DNA of 64,000 nucleotides from the NCBI RefSeq assembly GCF_010211765.1, contig NZ_PDWO01000001.1:372001-436000 (forward strand), read 5' to 3'. The translations under genes and the position numbers were made by a program. Shown here in pieces: positions 8,091-16,145 of the stretch (its first letter is position 1; the number at the start of each line of letters is the position of its first letter). The notes under the pieces were generated by a model. The model saw nothing but the letters and a program-made list of their open reading frames with translations. It did not search any database and had not been told where the DNA came from. The DNA is from Pseudoxanthomonas kaohsiungensis (GTDB lineage Bacteria; Pseudomonadota; Gammaproteobacteria; Xanthomonadales; Xanthomonadaceae).

Positions 8091-9299
8091 ATGCCCCGCA
8101 CCGGACAACGACGCATGCGCCCGCCCCACGCCTCCGCCGCCCTCGCCCTCGCCGTCTGCTTCGGCCTGGCCGCCTGCAAGCCCGCCCAGGAGGCCGCACC
8201 GGCATCCACGCCCGCCGCCGCCGGCGAACCGGCCCGGACCCTCGCCACCGAGAAGGGCGAAGCCCGGTTGAGTGTGGTCGCGCGCGGACTGTCGCACCCG
8301 TGGGCACTGGCGCCATTGCCGGGCGGCGGATTCCTGGTCACCGAACGCGGCGGCACCCTGCGCCGCGTGGCCGCCGACGGCAGCGTCTCGGCACCGCTCG
8401 CCGGCGTGCCGGAGGTGTCCGCGCGCGGCCAGGGCGGCCTGCTCGACGTCGCCCTCGCACCCGACTTCGCGCAGAGCCGGCGCATCTACCTCAGCTACGC
8501 CGAGCCTGGCGACAACGGCCTTGCCGGCACCAGCGCCGCCTACGCCACCTTGGGCGAGGCCGGCCTGGAGGACGTGACCGTGTTCTACCGGCAGGAGCCG
8601 AAGGTCAATGCCGAGAACCACTACGGCTCGCGCTTCGCCTTCGACGGCCAGGGCCACGTCTTCATCAGCCAGGGCGAGCGCACCATGCGCATGATGTCCC
8701 AGGAGCTGGACAAGCTGCAGGGCAAGCTGGTGCGCCTGAACCTGGACGGCAGCGTGCCGGAGGACAATCCCTTCGTCGGCCAGGACGGCGCGCGGCCGGA
8801 AATCTGGAGCTACGGTCACCGCAACTCGCAGGGCCTGGCCATCGATCCCCGCACCGGCACGCTGTGGGAAGTCGAGCACGGACCGCGCGGCGGCGACGAG
8901 ATCAACCTGCCGCAGCCCGGCAGGAACTACGGCTGGCCGATCGTCACCCACGGCATCAACTACTCCGGCCAGCCGATCCCCGAGGCGGTAGGCAAGGAGA
9001 AGGAAGGCATGGAACCGCCCCACTTCGTGTTCGAGGTTTCCCCCGGGCTGTCGGGGATGGCGTTCTACACCGGCCAGGCGGGCAAGCCCTGGAACGACAG
9101 CCTGTTCCTGGGCGCGCTGGCGCAACGCAACCTGATCCGGCTGCAGCTCGAGGGCGACCGCGTCGTGGCCGAGGAGCGACTGCTCCAGGACCTGGGCGAG
9201 CGCATCCGCGACGTGCGCGTGGCCGCCGACGGCAACCTGTACCTGGTCACCGACGAAGAAAACGGCAAGCTGTTGAAGCTGGAGCCACCGCAGGCCTGA
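8091..9299 (+). CDS. PQQ-dependent aldose sugar dehydrogenase-type lipoprotein
   Basis: This is a six-bladed propeller protein of the soluble glucose / aldose sugar dehydrogenase family (YliI/Asd-like), which oxidises sugars with pyrroloquinoline quinone. The signal peptide ends in a lipobox (GLAAC). Family motifs are visible: GLSHPWALAPLPGGGFLVTE, RGQGGLLDVALAPDF, ENHYGSR, YGHRNSQGLAIDP and HGPRGGDEIN. An alternative start at 8115 gives a shorter signal peptide. Whether this organism makes PQQ cannot be seen here. It is probably cotranscribed with the ABC transporter upstream. Confidence 0.9.
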   Translation: MPRTGQRRMRPPHASAALALAVCFGLAACKPAQEAAPASTPAAAGEPARTLATEKGEARLSVVARGLSHPWALAPLPGGGFLVTERGGTLRRVAADGSVSAPLAGVPEVSARGQGGLLDVALAPDFAQSRRIYLSYAEPGDNGLAGTSAAYATLGEAGLEDVTVFYRQEPKVNAENHYGSRFAFDGQGHVFISQGERTMRMMSQELDKLQGKLVRLNLDGSVPEDNPFVGQDGARPEIWSYGHRNSQGLAIDPRTGTLWEVEHGPRGGDEINLPQPGRNYGWPIVTHGINYSGQPIPEAVGKEKEGMEPPHFVFEVSPGLSGMAFYTGQAGKPWNDSLFLGALAQRNLIRLQLEGDRVVAEERLLQDLGERIRDVRVAADGNLYLVTDEENGKLLKLEPPQA

Positions 9300-9413
9300 G
9301 CCGCTCCCCTGGCGCTCCATCGCCGGCAGCCGCCGGCACGGAGCGGCCGGCACGCTCCGCACCCACCGGCCTGGCGCCCTGATCCTGCGCAAGGCCGGCC
9401 CCGGCCGGTCGGC

Positions 9414-9419
9414 TACAAT
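9414..9419 (+). promoter_or_regulatory. Candidate -10 box of fpr
   Basis: TACAAT lies 31 bp before the fpr start. No convincing -35 is seen at the expected distance. Confidence 0.35.
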
Positions 9420-9450
9420 ACGCGGCGAACATCCCCACGCCGCATACCCG

Positions 9451-10233
9451 ATGTCCTCCGCCTACGGCACCGAAACGGTGCTCGACGTCCGTCACTGGAC
9501 CGACGACTACTTCAGCTTCACCACCACCCGCGACGACGGTTTCCGCTTCGAGAACGGCCAGTTCGTGATGATCGGGCTGGCCACCGAGGGCGGCAAGCCG
9601 CTGCTGCGCGCCTATTCGATTGCCAGCGCCAACTGGGAAGAGCAGCTGGAGTTCTTCAGCATCAAGGTCCCCAACGGCCCGCTGACCTCGCGCCTGCAGC
9701 ACATCCAGCCCGGCGATACGGTGCTGGTCGGGCGCAAGCCCACCGGCACCCTGCTGATCAGCGACCTGCATCCGGGCCGCAACCTGTACCTGCTGGGCAC
9801 CGGCACCGGCCTGGCGCCATGGCTGTCGGTGGTCAAGGATCCGGAAACCTACGAGCGCTTCGAGCGCGTGGTCCTGTGCCACGGCGTGCGCAGCGCCGGC
9901 GACCTGGCCTACCGCGATTACTTCGAGAAGGAGCTGCCCAACCATGAGCTGCTGGGCGAGATCATCCGCGAGAAGCTGCTGTATTACCCGGCCGTCAGCC
10001 GCGAAGACTTCCCCAACCACGGCCGCCTGACCGACCTGATGGCCAGCGGCCAGATGATGCGCACGCTGGGCCTGGACCCGCTGGCGGCCGAGCACGACCG
10101 CGCCATGATCTGCGGCAGCCCGCAGATGCTGGCCGACTTCCGCGCCCTGCTCGATGGACGCGGCTTCACCGCCTCGCCGCGGATCGGCACCCTGGGGCAG
10201 TACGTGTTCGAGCGCGCCTTCGTCGAGAAGTAA
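9451..10233 (+). CDS. fpr: Ferredoxin--NADP reductase
   Basis: This flavoenzyme moves electrons between NADPH and ferredoxin or flavodoxin, and in bacteria it is linked to oxidative stress and Fe-S repair. The 260 residues match bacterial FPR. The FAD-binding motif is RAYSIAS (about residues 53-59), the nucleotide-binding motif is GTGTGLAPWLS (about 113-123), CGSP is near the C-terminus, and the end FVEK is typical of the bacterial subclass. The gene converges on a glutathione peroxidase with only 13 bp between the stop codons. Confidence 0.95.
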   Translation: MSSAYGTETVLDVRHWTDDYFSFTTTRDDGFRFENGQFVMIGLATEGGKPLLRAYSIASANWEEQLEFFSIKVPNGPLTSRLQHIQPGDTVLVGRKPTGTLLISDLHPGRNLYLLGTGTGLAPWLSVVKDPETYERFERVVLCHGVRSAGDLAYRDYFEKELPNHELLGEIIREKLLYYPAVSREDFPNHGRLTDLMASGQMMRTLGLDPLAAEHDRAMICGSPQMLADFRALLDGRGFTASPRIGTLGQYVFERAFVEK

Positions 10234-10246
10234 GGCGCCGGCCTTG

Positions 10247-10741
10247 TCAGCGCGGCGGCCGGGCCAGTGCCCGGTCGATCGCGCCCAGCAGCGCCTCCGG
10301 GCGCGTGCGCGGTGCGTAGCGCGCCAGCACCCGGCCGTCGCGGCCAACCAGGAACTTGGTGAAGTTCCACTTGATCGCGCCGGTGCCCAGCAGGCCGCGC
10401 TTCTCGCGCCGAAGCCAGGCCCACAACGGATGGGCGCCGGGGCCGTTGACCTCGACCTTGGCGAACATCGGGAAGGTCACCCCGAAGTTGAGCGCGCAGA
10501 AATCGCGGATCGCCGCTTCGTCGCCCGGCTCCTGGTGGCCGAACTGGTCGCAGGGGAAGCCCAGCACCGCCAGGCCCTGCCCGCTGCGCTCCCGCCACAG
10601 CTGCTCCAGCCCCGCGTACTGGGGGGTGAAGCCGCAGCGCGAGGCGACGTTCACCACCAGCAGTACCTGTCCGGCGAATTCGGACAACGGCCGCTGGTGG
10701 CCGTCGATGTCGGTGGCGGTGAAATCGTAGGCGACGGTCAT
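10247..10741 (-). CDS. Glutathione peroxidase (Cys type)
   Basis: This peroxidase of 164 residues reduces hydroperoxides with a thiol donor. The active-site tetrad is visible: Cys36 in NVASRCGFTPQY, Gln70 in FPCDQFGHQEP, and Trp125/Asn126 in KWNFTKFLV. Cysteine replaces the selenocysteine of animal enzymes, as is usual in bacteria, where many such proteins actually use thioredoxin. The ATG at 10741 starts exactly at the conserved N-terminus (MTVAYDFTATDIDG). The gene is monocistronic and convergent with fpr. Confidence 0.95.
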   Translation of the reverse strand: MTVAYDFTATDIDGHQRPLSEFAGQVLLVVNVASRCGFTPQYAGLEQLWRERSGQGLAVLGFPCDQFGHQEPGDEAAIRDFCALNFGVTFPMFAKVEVNGPGAHPLWAWLRREKRGLLGTGAIKWNFTKFLVGRDGRVLARYAPRTRPEALLGAIDRALARPPR

Positions 10742-10889
10742 GGGCGGTTCGCGGAGGATTCGAGGCCAGCATAGCCCGCCGCCGGCGGAAGGTGTCTGGC
10801 CTTGGCCCTGTCGCCAGCCCCGGAAACAGCACGGCCAGCCAAACGCCTGGTCTCCGGCTTCGTGGATCGCACCGCGCTTCGAGACGCCC

Positions 10890-10913
10890 GGGACCGGGAC
10901 CGGGACCGGGACC
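10890..10913. repeat. GGGACC simple repeat (4 units)
   Basis: There are four perfect tandem GGGACC units, followed by CGGGCCGGGCCCG, in the 265-bp gap between the divergent peroxidase and M3 peptidase genes. No other clear signal was recognised in the gap. Confidence 0.8.
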
Positions 10914-11006
10914 CGGGCCGGGCCCGCGCCCGTGTCTTTCGTCACGGGCGGTCGCCCCGGCGGGCGGGTTAGATTCAACGGAATCTTTCCCGCAGGATCC
11001 GTTGTA

Positions 11007-13196
11007 ATGAAGAAGACCGGCCTTTACCTGGCGCTCGCCGCCGCCCTTGGACTTGGCATGACCGCCTGCAACCGCACCGAAAGTCCCGCCGCCGGCGCCA
11101 CCGCCGAGCAGGCCGCCCCGGCCACCCAGGACAACCCGTTCTTCGTGCAGAGCGAACTGCCGCTGCAGTACCCGCACTTCGACCGGATCAAGGACAGCGA
11201 TTTCGGCCCGGCCTTCGACGCCGGCATGGCCGAGCAGCTGAAGGAAGTGGAGGCGATCGCCAACAATGCCGAGGCGCCGACCTTCGACAACACCATCATC
11301 GCGATGGAGAACAGCGGCCAGGTCCTCGATCGCGCCGCCACCGTCTTCTTCAACCTGTCCAGCACCGACACCAACGACGCGCGCAAGAAGCTCGACGCCG
11401 ACTACTCGCCGAAGTTCGCCGCCCACCGCGATGCGATCTACCTGAACGGCAAGCTGTTCGAGCGCGTGCAGGCGCTGTACGACCAGCGCGACACCCTCGG
11501 CCTGGACGCCGAAGGCCTGCGCCTGGTCGAGCGCTACTACACCGACTTCGTCCGCGCCGGCGCCAAGCTGTCCGACGCCGACAAGGCCAAGCTCAAGGAC
11601 ATGAACGCGCAGCTGGCGACGCTGGGCACCCAGTTCGACCAGAACGTGCTCAACGAGGTCAACGCCTCGGCGGTAACCTTCGACAGCGCCGACGCGCTGG
11701 CCGGCTCGTCCGAAGCGCAGATCGCCGCGGCCGCCGCCGAGGCCAAGAAGCGCGGGCTGGACGGCAAGTACGTGGTCACCCTGCTCAACACCACCGGCCA
11801 GCCGCCGCTGACCTACCTGAGCAACCGCGATGCGCGGCAGAAGATCTTCGAGGCGTCGATCGCCCGTGGCAGCCGCGGCAACGAATACGACAACACCGGC
11901 GTGGTCGCCCAGGTGATCAAGCTGCGCGCCGACCGCGCCGCCCTGCTCGGCTACCCGAACCACGCGGCCTACGCGCTGGAAGACGCCACCGCCAAGACCC
12001 CGCAGGCGGTCAACGACATGCTCGGCAAGCTGGCCCCGGCCGCGGTGGCCAACGCCACCCGCGAGGCGGCCGAGCTGCAGAAGATGATCGACCAGGAGCA
12101 GGCGGCCAAGGGCGAGCCGACCTTCCAGCTGGAGCCGTGGGACTGGGCCTACTACAGCGAGAAGGTCCGCGCGGCCAAGTACAACTTCGACGAGTCCCAG
12201 CTCAAGCCGTACTTCGAGATGAAGAACGTGCTGGAGAACGGCGTTTTCTTCGCGGCAACCCAGCTGTACGGGATCACCTTCAAGGAGCGCACCGACCTGC
12301 CCAAGTACCGCGAGGACACCTGGACCTACGACGTCTTCGACGCCGACGGCAAGCAGCTGGCGATCTTCATCTTCGACCCGTACGCGCGCGAATCCAAGCG
12401 CGGCGGCGCGTGGATGAACTCCTACGTCTCCCAGTCCAAGCTGCGCGGCACCCAGCCGGTGGTGGCCAACCACCTCAACATCACCAAGCCGGCCGACGGC
12501 CAGCCCACGCTGATGACCTGGGACGAGGTCACCACCACGTTCCACGAGTTCGGCCACGCCCTGCACGGCATGTTCTCCGACGTGACCTACCCGTACTTCA
12601 GCGGCACCAGCGTGCCGCGCGACTTCGTCGAGTTCCCCTCGCAGGTCAACGAAATGTGGGCCGACTGGCCGTCGATCCTGGCCAACTACGCCAAGCACTA
12701 CCAGACCGGCGAGGCGATGCCGCAGGCGCTGCTGGACAAGGTCCTGGCGGCGAGCAAGTTCAACCAGGGCTTCGCCACCACCGAGTACCTCGGCGCGGCC
12801 ATGCTCGACCAGCGCTGGCACCAGCTCGGCGCCGACAAGGTGCCCGACGCGGCCGGGGTGATGCCGTTCGAGGCGCAGGCGCTGAAGGACGACGGCATCT
12901 ACTTCCGCCCGGTGCCGCCGCGTTACCGCACCCCGTACTTCAGCCACATCATGGGCGGCTACGCGGCCGGCTACTACGCCTACATCTGGTCCGAGGTGCT
13001 GGACGCCAACACCCAGGCCTGGATCCGCGCCAATGGCGGCCTCAAGCGCGAGAACGGCGACCGCTTCCGCGCCACCCTGCTCTCGCGTGGCGGCAGCAAG
13101 GATGCGATGCAGCTGTTCCGCGACTTCGCCGGCCACGACCCGAAGATCGAGCCGCTGCTGGAGAAGCGCGGGCTGGACGCGGCGCCGCCGCGCTGA
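11007..13196 (+). CDS. dcp: M3 family zinc metallopeptidase, dipeptidyl carboxypeptidase-like lipoprotein
   Basis: This exported M3 peptidase has 729 residues and removes dipeptides from the C-termini of peptides. The signal peptide ends in a lipobox (LGMTAC), so it is probably anchored to a membrane, whereas E. coli Dcp is soluble. The zinc motif HEFGH is at residues 513-517 (TTFHEFGHALHGMF), with the downstream family motif FVEFPSQVNEMWADW. The true start is the ATG at 11007, where the signal sequence begins. A hairpin terminator follows. Confidence 0.93.
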   Translation: MKKTGLYLALAAALGLGMTACNRTESPAAGATAEQAAPATQDNPFFVQSELPLQYPHFDRIKDSDFGPAFDAGMAEQLKEVEAIANNAEAPTFDNTIIAMENSGQVLDRAATVFFNLSSTDTNDARKKLDADYSPKFAAHRDAIYLNGKLFERVQALYDQRDTLGLDAEGLRLVERYYTDFVRAGAKLSDADKAKLKDMNAQLATLGTQFDQNVLNEVNASAVTFDSADALAGSSEAQIAAAAAEAKKRGLDGKYVVTLLNTTGQPPLTYLSNRDARQKIFEASIARGSRGNEYDNTGVVAQVIKLRADRAALLGYPNHAAYALEDATAKTPQAVNDMLGKLAPAAVANATREAAELQKMIDQEQAAKGEPTFQLEPWDWAYYSEKVRAAKYNFDESQLKPYFEMKNVLENGVFFAATQLYGITFKERTDLPKYREDTWTYDVFDADGKQLAIFIFDPYARESKRGGAWMNSYVSQSKLRGTQPVVANHLNITKPADGQPTLMTWDEVTTTFHEFGHALHGMFSDVTYPYFSGTSVPRDFVEFPSQVNEMWADWPSILANYAKHYQTGEAMPQALLDKVLAASKFNQGFATTEYLGAAMLDQRWHQLGADKVPDAAGVMPFEAQALKDDGIYFRPVPPRYRTPYFSHIMGGYAAGYYAYIWSEVLDANTQAWIRANGGLKRENGDRFRATLLSRGGSKDAMQLFRDFAGHDPKIEPLLEKRGLDAAPPR

Positions 13197-13216
13197 TCCC
13201 ATCGCCCTGCCACATC

Positions 13217-13244
13217 GACTGCGCCACCTCCGGGTGGCGCAGTC
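13217..13244 (+). terminator. Hairpin after dcp
   Basis: The stem GACTGCGCCACC / GGTGGCGCAGTC is a perfect 12-bp pair with a TCCG loop, 20 bp after the stop. It is followed by GTTTCC rather than a full T-run. Confidence 0.6.
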
Positions 13245-13259
13245 GTTTCCGGCGCCGGG

Positions 13260-13305
13260 TTTTCCACAGGCGGTGTGGATGACGCCTGCACAAAGCTGTG
13301 GATAA
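13260..13305. promoter_or_regulatory. Cluster of three DnaA boxes
   Basis: Three matches to the DnaA box TTWTNCACA lie in 46 bp. TTTTCCACA (13260-13268, plus strand) is perfect. TCATCCACA (13274-13282, minus strand) has one mismatch. TTATCCACA (13297-13305, minus strand) is perfect. The first two also form a small inverted repeat. They lie in the gap between convergent dcp and cfa, so they do not look like a promoter element. They could titrate DnaA or mark a replication-linked site. Confidence 0.55.
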
Positions 13306-13389
13306 TCGCCGGCGCGCCAGGCGTGGCGCGGCTGTCAAGATGACTGGCGTTTTTTTCGCCGCCGGTGCCGGTGGCCGCGCGCCCGGGCC

Positions 13390-14511
13390 TCAACGCGGCG
13401 CGAGGTAGCCGCCGGGCACGCCCCGCGGCGACAGCACCAGTTGCCAGAGCTGCGCGCGCCGCGTGCGGAAGCTGGCCATCGCACCGGCCAGGTAGAACCG
13501 CCACATGCGCCGGAAGCGCTCGTCGTAGCGTGCGTCCAGTCGCGGCCAGGCGGCCTCGATGTTGGTCCGCCAGGCCTGCAGGGTGCGGTCGTAGTCGGTG
13601 CCGAAGTTGTGCCAGTCCTCGACCACGAACAGGCCTTCGCTGGCGGAGGCCACCTGCGCGGCCGACGGCAGCATCGAGTTGGGGAAAATGTAGCGGGCGA
13701 TCCAGGGATCGGTGTGGTGGGTCGAGACGTTGCGGCCGATCGTGTGCAGGAGGAACAGTGCATGCGGCGGCAGGCAGCGCTGGACCACCTCGAAATAAGT
13801 GCGGTAGTTGCGGTCGCCGACGTGCTCGAACATCCCGATCGAGAACGCCGCATCGAAGGGTTCATCGAGCTCGCGGTAGTCCTGCAGGCGGATCTCCACC
13901 GGCAGCCCGGCGCAGAGCTTGCGCGCGAAATCGGCCTGTTCGCCGGAGATGGTCACGCCCACCCCGGCAACGCCGTAGCGTTGCGCCGCGAACTTGAGCG
14001 CCTCGCCCCAGCCGCAGCCGATGTCGAGCACGCGCATGCCGGGCCGCAGCTCGAGCTTGCGGCAGACCAGGTCCAGCTTGGCCTCCTGCGCCGCATCCAG
14101 GTCGCCTGCCTGGCGCCAGTAACCGCAGCTGTAGACCAGCCGGGAGCCGAGCATGGCCGCGTACAGGTCGTTGCCCAGGTCGTAGTGGCGCTTGGCCACT
14201 TCGGCGCTGCGCGTGCGCGACTGGCGGTTGGACAGGCGCGCCAGCAGCGCGTCGCCGACCTCGGCCAGTGCATGGACGCGCTCGTCCAGGCGTGCGTCGA
14301 TCAGGCGGGCAAGGAAACCGTCCAGCGAACGCGCATCCCACCAGCCGTCCATGTACGACTCGCCGAGCCCGAGCGACCCCTGCGCCAGGAGGCGCGCGTA
14401 AAGCCGGTCGTCGTGTACCTGCAGGTCCCAGTCGCGTCCACCGTCCACGCGCACGCCCGCTTCGTCGAGCAAGGCCTCGATCCGGCGGCGCGAGCGCGAT
14501 GCGGCGGACAT
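13390..14511 (-). CDS. cfa: Cyclopropane-fatty-acyl-phospholipid synthase
   Basis: This enzyme transfers a methylene group from S-adenosylmethionine to unsaturated fatty acyl chains of membrane phospholipids, usually in stationary phase or under acid stress. The 373 residues match the family. The N-terminal lipid-binding part (GLGESYMDGWWD) is followed by the SAM motif VLDIGCGWGE at residues 161-170, then by GVTISGEQ, FEHVGDRNY and the IARYIFPNSMLP segment. It is the last gene of a minus-strand run after the DUF3298 lipoprotein, 12 bp downstream of it. Confidence 0.95.
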   Translation of the reverse strand: MSAASRSRRRIEALLDEAGVRVDGGRDWDLQVHDDRLYARLLAQGSLGLGESYMDGWWDARSLDGFLARLIDARLDERVHALAEVGDALLARLSNRQSRTRSAEVAKRHYDLGNDLYAAMLGSRLVYSCGYWRQAGDLDAAQEAKLDLVCRKLELRPGMRVLDIGCGWGEALKFAAQRYGVAGVGVTISGEQADFARKLCAGLPVEIRLQDYRELDEPFDAAFSIGMFEHVGDRNYRTYFEVVQRCLPPHALFLLHTIGRNVSTHHTDPWIARYIFPNSMLPSAAQVASASEGLFVVEDWHNFGTDYDRTLQAWRTNIEAAWPRLDARYDERFRRMWRFYLAGAMASFRTRRAQLWQLVLSPRGVPGGYLAPR

Positions 14512-14523
14512 GGGACGGTCGGC

Positions 14524-15369
14524 CTAGGGTACGAACAGCGGACTCACATCGGGCGCCAGGAGCGGCTTGAGCACCGCCGCCGGCACCTCCACGCGTTGCA
14601 CGCCGTCGGCGTACGGTCCGACCTGGTAGGGCGGGAACACGAAACGCAGCGCGGCGATGCGGCCGTCGGCCGCCGGCACCGGTTCGAACTGGGCGAAGTT
14701 CTCGGGTACCGGACGGGTGCCCTCGTCGATCATGCGGAGCGCCACGGCCAGCAGCCGCTCGCGATCGCCGGATTCGAGCGCCTCGTCGGCGGCGCGCGTG
14801 TGCGCCGCTGCACCCAACTGCTCGCCGACGTAATCGGCCACCGACCGCCAGCCTTCGGGCGAGGCCAGCAGGTCCTGCGCGGTCAGCATGCGCTGCTGGC
14901 GCGGCAGCCAGACGAACCTGGCCAGCAGGGGCTGGCCATGGGCACCGCCGGTGTACAGGCTGCCGTCGGCCGCCACCGCCACCACCTCGCTGCTGCGCAT
15001 CACCTCGCGGAAGCCCAGCGACAGCTCGTAGGGCGCGGTCGGCTTTTCCCGCAGGCCGGACACGGCCTGCATCAGTTCGGCGCGGGCCGCCTCGGCGTAA
15101 CCGTGGAGGGCGCGGGCCAGTCCCGGGTCGGCGGCCGCGCCCGGCGGGTAGCTGATCCCGACCACGTAACGCGGGTCGGTCTCGATCACATCCTCCAGGG
15201 AGACCGGCGCTTCGGCGGCCGCCACGGGAGCCGAAGGTTCCGGCGCGGCCGCGGCGGCGGGCCCCGGATCGGGGGTCGCCGGGACCGGGTCGTTCCCGCG
15301 CTGGCAGGCTGCCGCCGCAGGCAGGAGCAGCAGGGCGAGGACGATCCGGATGGGGCGGTTCAGGGTCAT
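14524..15369 (-). CDS. DUF3298-type lipoprotein
   Basis: This lipoprotein of 281 residues has a signal peptide and lipobox (AAAC, about residue 22), then an Ala/Pro-rich linker. The folded part resembles the DUF4163/DUF3298 (RsiV/PdaC-associated) pattern, including the helix-turn segment LTAQDLLASPEGWRSVADYVGEQL and the C-terminal FPPYQVGPYADGVQRVEVP. Its function is not known; relatives bind lysozyme or sit next to deacetylases. The ribosome-binding site AAAGGAGGTG directly precedes the ATG. Confidence 0.8.
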   Translation of the reverse strand: MTLNRPIRIVLALLLLPAAAACQRGNDPVPATPDPGPAAAAAPEPSAPVAAAEAPVSLEDVIETDPRYVVGISYPPGAAADPGLARALHGYAEAARAELMQAVSGLREKPTAPYELSLGFREVMRSSEVVAVAADGSLYTGGAHGQPLLARFVWLPRQQRMLTAQDLLASPEGWRSVADYVGEQLGAAAHTRAADEALESGDRERLLAVALRMIDEGTRPVPENFAQFEPVPAADGRIAALRFVFPPYQVGPYADGVQRVEVPAAVLKPLLAPDVSPLFVP

Positions 15370-15425
15370 GCGGCACCTCCTTTGTGCAATACGGAAAGCC
15401 TGCCGACCGCAGGCCCGGGGAGCGG

Positions 15426-15710
15426 TCAGCCGGCCACCATTCCGGCGTACGCCGGATGGCGGGCGACCCAGGCACGTGCATAGGCGCAGGCGGGAACAAC
15501 CCGCCAGCCCTGCTCCCGTGCATGTTCGAACGCCGCCCGCACCAGGTGTCCGGCGATGCCGCGGCCGCCAATGGCGGCCGGGACCCCGGTGTGATCGATC
15601 ACCAGCCTGCCGTCCTGGACGCGGTAGACGAGCTCGGCCTGGTGGCCTTCCACCTCCACGTGGAAGCGCTGGCGGCCGGGGTCATGCTCCACGGAGGGAA
15701 GGTCGGTCAT
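15426..15710 (-). CDS. Small GNAT-type N-acetyltransferase (YjdJ-like)
   Basis: At 94 residues this belongs to the minimal GCN5-related acetyltransferases (Gcn5-related family, COG2388-like). The acetyl-CoA loop is visible as GVPAAIGGRGIAGHLVRAAFEHAREQGW, followed by VVPACAYARAWVARHP, the usual C-terminal strand-helix. A GAGGAG ribosome-binding site precedes the ATG. The substrate is unknown. It lies 56 bp upstream of the DUF3298 gene on the same strand. Confidence 0.85.
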   Translation of the reverse strand: MTDLPSVEHDPGRQRFHVEVEGHQAELVYRVQDGRLVIDHTGVPAAIGGRGIAGHLVRAAFEHAREQGWRVVPACAYARAWVARHPAYAGMVAG

Positions 15711-15891
15711 GGCGGCTCCTCGGAGGGTGGCGGCAGAAGGCGACGTCCTGCGTCACATTCTGGCCTGAACACCGCCAAAGCGGGGTGACGACATTGCTGA
15801 ACAGGTGGCTGCGGCGGGCTTACGGGTTGGCACGGGTTGTGCGTTGATTCAGGCAAGCGATACCGAGCCAGATTCTGCAGGGAACCTCACC

Positions 15892-16059
15892 ATGAATGCA
15901 CTGGAACACAACAGCCCGACCGACTTCGCCAGCGATTCCTCGCTGCTCGAAGGTCTCTACCAGCTCGTCGTCAACGGCCACACCGATGGCTGGGAGTTCG
16001 AGCAGCTCGACAGCGTGGTCTACGAGCGGCTCAAGCACGCCTACGCCGTGACCAACTGA
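15892..16059 (+). CDS. Hypothetical small acidic protein (55 aa)
   Basis: I do not recognise this protein. It starts MNALEHNSPTDFASDSSLLE and continues with an amphipathic, acidic sequence ending ERLKHAYAVTN, with no signal peptide, Cys pair or membrane segment. The ATG follows GCAGGGAACCTCACC, which contains a plausible AGGGA ribosome-binding site. A strong terminator 45 bp after the stop supports a real, separately transcribed gene. It lies alone between two minus-strand genes. Confidence 0.6.
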   Translation: MNALEHNSPTDFASDSSLLEGLYQLVVNGHTDGWEFEQLDSVVYERLKHAYAVTN

Positions 16060-16103
16060 AGGGGGAAGGACGAAGCAGCGCGGAAACGCGCGCTTGCGTC
16101 CGG

Positions 16104-16137
16104 GGGCAGCTCCGTCGGCGGCGGGGCTGCCCTTTTT
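16104..16137 (+). terminator. Rho-independent terminator
   Basis: GGGCAGC (16104-16110) pairs with GCTGCCC (16126-16132) around a GC-rich loop, and TTTTT follows immediately. It ends the small 55-residue gene. Confidence 0.75.
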
Positions 16138-16145
16138 GTTGATGG

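Noticed and set aside
10247-10741. Possible selenocysteine enzyme (glutathione peroxidase)
   Set aside because: The active-site codon is an ordinary Cys codon and no in-frame TGA or SECIS-like element is needed.
13260-13305. Chromosomal replication origin
   Set aside because: Only three boxes, no AT-rich unwinding region and no dnaA/dnaN/parAB/gidA neighbours.
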